DNA of 64,000 bases from Bettongia penicillata ogilbyi (lineage: Eukaryota > Chordata > Mammalia > Diprotodontia > Potoroidae): positions 5,792,715-5,856,714 of the forward strand of contig JAJHZJ010000009.1 in assembly GCA_023548195.1 (NCBI GenBank). The letters are read 5' to 3'. The stretch's first letter is position 1, and every line of letters starts with the position of its first letter. Shown piece after piece: positions 56,910 through 64,000 of this stretch. A program made the position numbers and the translations under genes. The notes under the pieces were generated by a model. That model ran no database searches, was not told where the DNA came from, and saw only the letters and a list, made by a program, of their open reading frames with translations.

Positions 56910-59560
56910 TCAAGAAATTATCAAGGAAAAGTGTCCTAATATCCTAGAACCAGAGGGTAAAATGGAAATTGAAAGAATCCACTGATCACAACCTAAAAGA
57001 GATTCCAAAATGAAAACTCCCAAGAATATTAAAGTCAGATTCCAGAGCTCTCAGGTCAAAAAGAAAATACTGAAAGCAATCAGAAAGAAACAATTCAATT
57101 ATCATGGAGCCACAGTCTGGATTACATAGGATTTAGCACCTTCTACATTAAAGAATCAGAAAGCTTGGAATTAGGATTACAACCAAGAATCACCTACCCA
57201 ACAAAACTAAGTATAATCCTTCAGAGGGAAAAATGGATATTTAATGAAATAGAGGACTTTCAAACATTCCTAATTAAAAGAACAGAGCTGTATTTTAAAA
57301 TATATATATCTTCAAATACTAAGCTCAAGAGAAACATAAAAAGGTAAAAAAATGAAACAAAATAGAGAAATCCCCTAAGAGATTCAATAAGGTTACTGTT
57401 TATATTTCTACATGGCAAGATGATATTTGTAACTTTTAAGAATTATATCACTATATGGGCAATTAGGAGTATACATAGACAGAGGGTGTGGTTGTAAGAT
57501 GATGGGACAATATTCAAAAAAACAAAATTGAGGAGTGGGTGAGAAAGAAGATTGCTTTGGGAGAAGAGGGAAGGAAGAGATAGAATGGAGTAAATTATCT
57601 CACATAAAAGAGACATGAAAGAGATATTTCAGTGGAGGGGAAGATGGAAGGGTAGCAGGCAATGCTTGAGCCTTATTCTCATCAGAATTGGCTCAAAGAA
57701 GGAATAACATATACACTCATTTGGATACAGAAATCTATCTTACCCCATAGGAAAGTAAAAAGAAGCAAGAATAAGAGAAGGGAGGGGGGAGAGACTGATG
57801 GAACAGAGGGCAGATTGGGGGAGGTGGTGATCAGAAGTAAAATTCTTGTGGGAAGGGACAGGATGAAAGGTAAAAGAGAGAAAGGGATAAACAAGGGGAA
57901 AATAGAATGAAAGGAAATGCAGTTAGTTATCATGACTATGAATATGAATAGGATGAACTCATCCATAAAGCAGAAGTGGATAGCAGAATGGATTAAAAAA
58001 ACTACAATATGCTATTTACAAGAAACACATCTGAGGCACACAGAGAGTAAAAGTAAAGACTGGAACAGAATCTATTATGCTTCAGCTGAATTTTTTTTTA
58101 AAGTAGGGGTAGTAGACAAAACAAAAGCAAAAACAGATCTAATTAAAGAGATAAGAAAGGAAACTGTAACTTGTTAAAAAGTACCACAGACAATGAAGTA
58201 ATATCAACACTAAACATATGCACCAAAAGATATAGCATTTAGATTTTTAAAGGAGAAGTTAGATGAGTTACAGAGAGAAATGGACAAAAAAACTATACTA
58301 ATGCAAGATCTCAACTTTCCCCTCTCAGAACTACATAAATGTAACCACAAAAAAAAATGAGAAAAAAATTAAGGAGGTGAAGAGAATTCTAGAAAAGTTA
58401 GATATGGTAGCTCTCTGGAGAAACCTGAATGGGAATAGAAAGGTACACACCTTTTTTCAGCAGTACATGACACCTACATAAAAATTGACCATGTTTAGGG
58501 CATAAAAACCTGACAACCAAATGCAGAAAAGCAGAGATATCAAATGTGTCCTTTTTAGATCATAATGCAATAAAAAAATGAATTCAATGAAGGGCCATGG
58601 AAAGATAGATTTTAAAAACTGGAAACCAAATAATCTAATCCTAAGGAATAAAAAGGTCAAAGAACAAATCATAGAAACCATCAATAATTTCATTAAAGAG
58701 AATAACAACACTGAGACAACACATCAAAATTTATAGGATGTGACCAAAACAGTATGTAGGGGAAATTTTATATCTCTAAACATTTATATACATAAAATAG
58801 AGAAAGAGCAGGTCAATGGATTGGACACGCAACTAAAAAAAAAACTAGAAAACAATTTAAAATCCACAATTAAACACAAAATTGGAAATTGTGACTATCA
58901 AAGGAGAGATTGGTAAAATTGAAAGTAAGAAAACCATTGATCCAATAAATAAAACTGGAAGCTGATTTTATGAAAAAGTCAATAAAAGTAGATAAGCCAC
59001 TGGTTAGTTTAATTTTTAAAAGAAAACAACAAAACTAAGTTTTCAATGTCAAAAATGAAAGGGGTGAATTCATACCAATGAAGAGGAAATTAAAGCAATT
59101 ATTAGGAGCTATTTTGCCCAATAAGATAGCGATAAAACTGACAATCTAAATGAAATGATTGAATGTTCACAAAAGTACGTTGTGTAGATTAACAGGATAG
59201 GAAATAGAAAAATAATCCAATCTTAGAAAAAGAAATTGAACAAGTCATTAATGAATTCTTAAGAAAAAATCCCAAGTGTCAGATGGATTCACAAGCAATT
59301 CTACCAAACATTTAAAGAACAACCAATCTCAATGCTATATAAACTATTTGGAAAAAAATAGAAGGAATCCTATCAAATTCCTTTTATGATACAAATATGG
59401 TGCTGATACTTAAATCAGGAAGCATGAAAACAGAAAAAGAAAACTATAGCTCAATTGTCCTAATGAATATTGATGCAAAATTTTTAAATAAAATACTAGC
59501 AAGAACATTATAGCACTATATCACAAGGATCCTGGACTACGACCACGTGGGATATATGCA
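56910..59560 (+). mobile_element. L1 with ORF1 C-terminus, inter-ORF region and ORF2 (decayed)
   Basis: 56912-57350 is the ORF1 C-terminal domain (57165-57347 reads LGLQPRITYPTKLSIILQRE). 57350-57915 is the inter-ORF region, alignable with the 3' UTR of the HAL1-like elements. ORF2 begins near 57950 (MNSSIKQKWIAEWIKKTTIC, YLQETHLRHTESK: the endonuclease start). It runs through decayed endonuclease and linker to the start of the reverse-transcriptase domain at about 59450-59540 ('cctaatgaatattgatgcaa', 'aaatactagcaagaacatta'). Many stops and indels. The 5' UTR and ORF1 start are missing, and the 3' end is cut in the RT domain. Confidence 0.88.
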
Positions 59561-59564
59561 ATTG

Positions 59565-59830
59565 TGGAAAAAATAAAGTGTTATTTTCTTAAAGATTAGC
59601 TGAGTGCACACAAGGGACTTCTCAATACAGTAAAGGAATAAAAGAAGCAAATCTTTCTGGAAAGCCACTAAGAGTAATGCTTTAAATCATGTAAAAATCT
59701 CTGAGAGTAAGACCTGATAAACTGGCAATCTTTGGATTCACAATGGACTTAGATACAAGTCTTTTCTGTGTTCCTTGTAAATAAAACTCTTCTCTGTTTT
59801 GAACCTTGTGAGTTTGTACTTATAAAGGGA
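59565..59830 (+). mobile_element. Possible solo LTR remnant
   Basis: Starts 'tgtggaaaaaataaag' and contains 'ttccttgtaaataaaactct' followed by 'ctgttttgaaccttgtgag', resembling an LTR R/U5 boundary with AATAAA. No paired LTR, primer-binding site or internal genes were seen; the call is tentative. Confidence 0.3.
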
Positions 59831-60364
59831 GCCAGTAACTAGCTTTACCAGATATTGCTATTTTAGCCAGATATTGATATTCCCAGTCTCCACCTGGGTG
59901 GGGGCAATGAACCAGAGAAGTAAGAGATCTCCCAAGTATACATAAAGTCTTTTGCCAGGAGAGAGCCTCTGAAAGAAGAATTGCATTTAAAATTGTAAAT
60001 ATGTTGCTTTGCGGCTGATGATCATAATAATGAAATCTGTTGTATTTAGAATACAACAGAAAGCACTAATTAAACATAAGAAGTAAAATGACACCAAAAA
60101 AGCAATTTGTTAGTGATACAACTATGTAGAAGTAGAGAATCAATACTAAAGGGTGAGGAAGTAAGGCCAATGTGGAGTTTGAGATACTCTAGAGTAGGGA
60201 GTTTGTAACAGTATTTGCAGTAGCTTAAAGCATGTACATGGTCAGGGAGGTCAACAGAGATAAGTGTTTGTAACTTACCTGGATAGCTTCCTAGAAAGAC
60301 TGAATAAGCACTGGATCCTAGTGACATCACAGCAGCTCCATTTGGGGAGCAATGACAGCCAGTG

Positions 60365-60480
60365 AGTCAGCAAAATTTATTAAGCACCTACTATAAGGCA
60401 CTATGCTAAGCCCTGAGGATACAAAGACACACACACAAAAGGCAATCCTTACCTTCAAAGCAATTTCAACCACATGGGAG
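60365..60480 (+). mobile_element. Short SINE of the 'tttattaag' type
   Basis: 'caaaatttattaagcaccta', 'ctataaggcactatgctaag', 'ccctgaggatacaaagacac' and 'caatccttaccttcaaagca' make this a well-kept copy with an internal CA tract. Confidence 0.75.
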
Positions 60481-63136
60481 AAAACACACAAAAGAAACTG
60501 AAAGAGGTGGGGGCAGAGCCAAAGAAGGTAACCAACTCAGCAGCATGGTAGAGAAGTCAGAAAAGTCCCAAAGTAGTGCATACAGGGGAGTAATGAGATG
60601 ATGTCTGAGCTGAGATTCCTCTTTAAATGCAGGTTTGGGACTTCCTGGCTCCACCCTCTAGGCAGAGGAAGAGAGAGTTGGCAATGAGGTAGAGTCCAAA
60701 GACCGATGGGATCTTGTAGGTTGATAAGGTAACTTTCTGGGGCAAGGTAGCAATCAAAGAATTCCCCAAGCAGTGCAACCAAGTGAGAGACAAGGAGCAT
60801 CAGCTCAACAGATTTGGTCGTGTACCACTTTCCTGAATCAATATTTTCTAATTCTATTTCTTATGCAGGGAAAAGAAAGATGGTGGAGGGAAGTGACACA
60901 AGTGAACCTACGGTTTAACATACGAGCTTGAGAGTAAGAAGGAGTAAGTTACTCCCCAGGAAAAGTTACATGCTATTCTATATCTTCAATGTCCAAAGTC
61001 CCCAAGCCATTATTACTGGCATTTCAACTCACCCCATGACCTGGCACATTTTCTCTACTCAAATAGATACTTTGTTAAAAACAATAATAATAACTTTGCT
61101 ATGTAGTACAATGAGAAAAACAATAATGGGACACACACACACACACACATATAACCTGGGAAATGAGGTGGTTTTCTAACTCAATCTGCATATGTGTTCA
61201 CTGTACCCTTTTGAGAAAACATATAAAAATGAATTTAAGGATGTTGCCAAAATGTCTAAATACTTGTGTTGACAAAAGCTGGTTTTTATTTGTTAAAACA
61301 TGAATGCCAAATCCTAAGGATGATTACAGATAATATGAATACTCCCAATACTTTAAGTAGCCTTGATTTTGTCATTATAGGTAGGTGCCTTGTCAACCAA
61401 GATGGCTACTTCTCCATACCTTAGCAAAAGGAATTTCATGAGTTTCTATAGGTGATAAATTTCAACATCTAATGGCCATACATTTGTTGATGAGCTTCTC
61501 TTAAGTTATTTAGAAAGTTTCTGAAATGACAGAGGGATATTATCTCACTACACTTGAAGCTCCCCTCCTTTCCACCATTAATAAAGTCCAAACAAGCTCA
61601 TGTTCCATTGACATGAGGACCCAAGTTTCTGTGGTATCAAAGAAAGACTTTAATGAAGGTAATACAGATTACACAAACACACACACACATGTACATACAT
61701 ATACACACATATACATGTAGATGAAATTTTGAAAATGTTCAGGTCATATATTTTGTCCCCATTGCTGCCTTTCCTCCTAAGACATAGGAATTTCTATATT
61801 TTTATCCAAAATATACTCAATATAAGTGATTTGCAAACTGAAAGTCTTGCAGGCATTTACCATGAAACTATATTTTAGATGTTTTCAGACATCTTAACAT
61901 TAAGAAAAATAATTTTATTCAACAAAGCCTAAAACCATGGTCTGCATTTTAGAGAATTTGTTCTAAATGTGTTTCAATAACTTTTGAACAAACATCAATG
62001 AATATTTTTACCATCAGCTTAAACCAATTAAAAAGCAATTAAGGCAGTGCATTTCTCATTAAAACATAGCCATAGATTTTTCCGGATTCATAGAGTCCCA
62101 ATTTAGAAAATGATTCTTTTGGAATTGTGTTAAGATTTTAAAGTAAGAGGGGGAAAAAAAGAAAATTCTATTTAAGTTTTGCTAAGGGTTATAGTAGAGA
62201 AAGAGTGACTTTAATCTTGTTTCAGAGGTCAATCTACATCAAATAATTACATATTGAATATATATATAAATCATTATTTTTTTAGAAAGCCCAACAATTC
62301 TAACATAATTGAGTAAATTTAAAATAAGCCTAATTTATTCATTAGTTCTCTTTCTGTTCATTCAATAAGCATTAACCAATTCTAACACTTATTAATGTAG
62401 GAATCACTATGTTTAAAGCAAATAATATGGCAGGGGAAGTCTTTTATACAAAAGGGCAAGTCATGTTCAAAAGATGTCAGACATAAGTGGGCTGTCCAGG
62501 TAACAGATTTAATCCCACAGAACCAACAGTGGCTAATCAGAAAGCTGAGTAATCTGTGGAATGATAGTGACCTGTCTATGTGGATAAGGATAGAAATAGC
62601 ACAGGATTATTGATTCTGGCATTCAGTGGATCTACTGAAAACCACTTATTCAAATATATGATGATCTATAATTTCTACCCTGGTCTGAAGTCTACTGTCC
62701 TCCCCCTTTTGAGCTCATCTTTCTCTTTTTTTCAAATTAAATATTTCACTTTTATTATAGAACCCAAAATACAAAACTCATTCCAAGGCTTCAATTTAGA
62801 TTGACATCACTGAATATGGTCCATTTTCTCACTATTCTGGTGGTGGTCATCACAGCATTACCTGATTAATGACTTGTCTTGATATGCTTCCTTCCCAACA
62901 AGGATACTTTGCCTACAGTGGATTTAAAAAGCTTTTCAAAGCTGAAGTTAACAGAATCTAGCTGTCTTCTATAATCACCTTAAGCCACCCTTTTTAAAGC
63001 ATGGTTACCATTCCCATGCATGTTAAGCAATATAGTGTTTTAAAAGCTGCATTCAATTAATAATCCACATAAATTAAATTCTATTCTATTAACAGCTCAT
63101 ACACAGGAAAAATGTACAACACATGATTTTTTTTCT
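60481..63136. other. No gene recognised; two CA-rich tracts
   Basis: Unassigned AT-rich sequence. (CA)n at 61131-61150 and CA/ACAT sequence at 61674-61715. No exon, RNA gene or named repeat was recognised with confidence. Confidence 0.4.
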
Positions 63137-64000
63137 TCAATTTTACCCTTTCTTCCACAAGTCACCTTTTAAGCAAGGTATATTACTTAGTTAATGTGAA
63201 AACTTTGAGCTTAACTGTCTTAAATTATATACGCTCACACCTTTTAACTGTATTACCAAGTTGTGACCAGTCATCTAATAGTAGCACAAAGTTTTTAACT
63301 TGTCCAGCCCCTAGCTTTACTTCATGAAACGTGTGACTCAGATGTATCTTACTGATGTGTTTGAAATACATTTTTAAAACAACCAGTCATAAAAACGTGA
63401 AGGCCATTTAAACAGTAACATGGTACACATCTACCACAGACCTTACAAAACAGGTTTCAAAATGCTTATTGTAATTAAGGGACAAAAGCTCACTTGCTTA
63501 GATATTTGAAATACAACTTTGTTATGATCTAAATGAAAAAGGAATGGAAATGGCAGTAACAAACAAGATTCACCACTGAATATTGTGATGGGACTGCAGC
63601 AGTCTTATATTTGAAACTCCGGGGGACATAATTGCAGTCCAAAACAGCTAAATACGCAGGTCCAAAACATGAATTATATATTTTTTAAACTGCCACATTC
63701 ACTCTAAAGCCCATTCATTTCCTTCAGCACCCCAAAGATGTTCTGCTCAGCTATATAATAAAGTGGCAAACACGCCCCACCACTGACATCACAGGACAGT
63801 TGCCTATAAAACTAGATCTCTGCCGCTGAACTCTAGCTTCATTCCCTTACAGGTCCTCATCTTCATCAGGGAGCGCAGTTGTCTGGACAGTCTGTAAGTC
63901 CTGCTTATACTGCGTGGCCAGTGCTGGATCCATGACAACCTCAGGAGGTGCAAGAGCAGGCATGGCAACAAACTCTACATTATGGTCTCCGATACATTTT
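63137..64000 (-). pseudogene. RAN: RAN retrocopy, 3' part (last 50 codons and 3' UTR)
   Basis: RAN is the small GTPase that drives nuclear transport. On the minus strand, 64000-63847 encodes the C-terminus with an intact frame: [20 protein letters not shown], then [12 protein letters not shown] and TAA at 63849-63847. Against the almost invariant mammalian protein I count about ten differences in 50 residues (for example Leu to Cys and Pro to His in the LIGDPNLEF region, and a [10 protein letters not shown] segment), too many for the true gene. Downstream about 700 nt match the RAN 3' UTR from memory: 'agtctagttttataggc'-like text, 'gactgctgcagtc', 'atcacaatattcagtggtga', 'ttgtatttcaaatatctaag', ending in a short A-rich run near 63137. 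The expected RAN locus is elsewhere, which supports a processed copy. The upstream part lies beyond the window, so I cannot tell whether it is dead or a retrogene. Confidence 0.85.

Larger units (their letters stand above)
39175..64000 (+). other. MYO1E: Probable MYO1E first intron (inferred)
   Basis: Inferred only from human synteny as remembered and from the plus-strand donor at 39175. No MYO1E coding exon was seen up to the right edge. Confidence 0.35.

Noticed and set aside
39240..63136. Search for a MYO1E coding exon on the plus strand
   Set aside because: No frame resembling the myosin I motor start was seen; only the inferred intron is reported.

Overview
The window is mammalian, almost certainly metatherian (marsupial), nuclear DNA. 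The evidence is its repeats: marsupial-type L1 ends, an ORF2-less L1 (HAL1-like) family, a BovB/RTE-type LINE, a tRNA-headed SINE whose head carries the usual marsupial 'gagttcaaatc' B-box region, and old L2, CR1/L3 and MIR-like fossils. It is AT-rich and about 99% non-coding. Most open frames of 60-100 codons here are chance or repeat-derived. I recognise two genes or gene copies from sequence.

FAM81A (minus strand) has two spliced exons at 11065-11132 (start codon) and 10104-10377. Both have canonical splice sites, and the reading frame joins exactly across the intron. A strong CpG island at about 38275-39240 is its likely promoter. From memory of human 15q22, FAM81A and MYO1E are head-to-head there, so the island is probably bidirectional, with MYO1E starting rightward. 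Nearly everything from 11 kb to 38 kb would then be FAM81A intron 1, and everything right of 39.2 kb would be MYO1E intron 1. No MYO1E coding exon was recognised. At the right edge (63137-64000, minus strand) lies the 3' part of a RAN retrocopy, with the last 50 codons and the long 3' UTR.

Region by region: 0-1.9 kb antisense L1 5' half; 2-6 kb old SINE, CR1 and unclassified repeats; 6.7-7.7 kb BovB-like RTE; 8.8-9.9 kb an inverted duplication of about 190 bp next to FAM81A coding exon 2; 12.9-15.2 kb CR1/L3; 15.3-16.8 kb a young 5'-truncated L1 with a perfect 17-bp target-site duplication; 21.7-27.6 kb one HAL1-like element inserted inside another, each with its own target-site duplication; 28-30 kb L2; 34.1 kb a hAT-like MITE; 38.3-39.2 kb CpG island; 42-44.7 kb SINE, L1 and CR1; 47-49 kb an unclassified old repeat; 50.4 and 52.3 kb an exact 109-bp direct repeat; 53.8-54.7 kb old L1; 56.9-59.6 kb an L1 with both ORF1 and ORF2 remnants, the ORF2-bearing relative of the HAL1 pair.

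I found no CRISPR array, operon or defence-type system. The most informative observations are the nested HAL1 pair with its L1 relative, the inverted duplication, the exact 109-bp repeat, the FAM81A first coding exon with a start-stop uORF, and the SINEs sharing one head but two tails. Family names come from recognition, not database search; boundaries marked 'about' are by eye.
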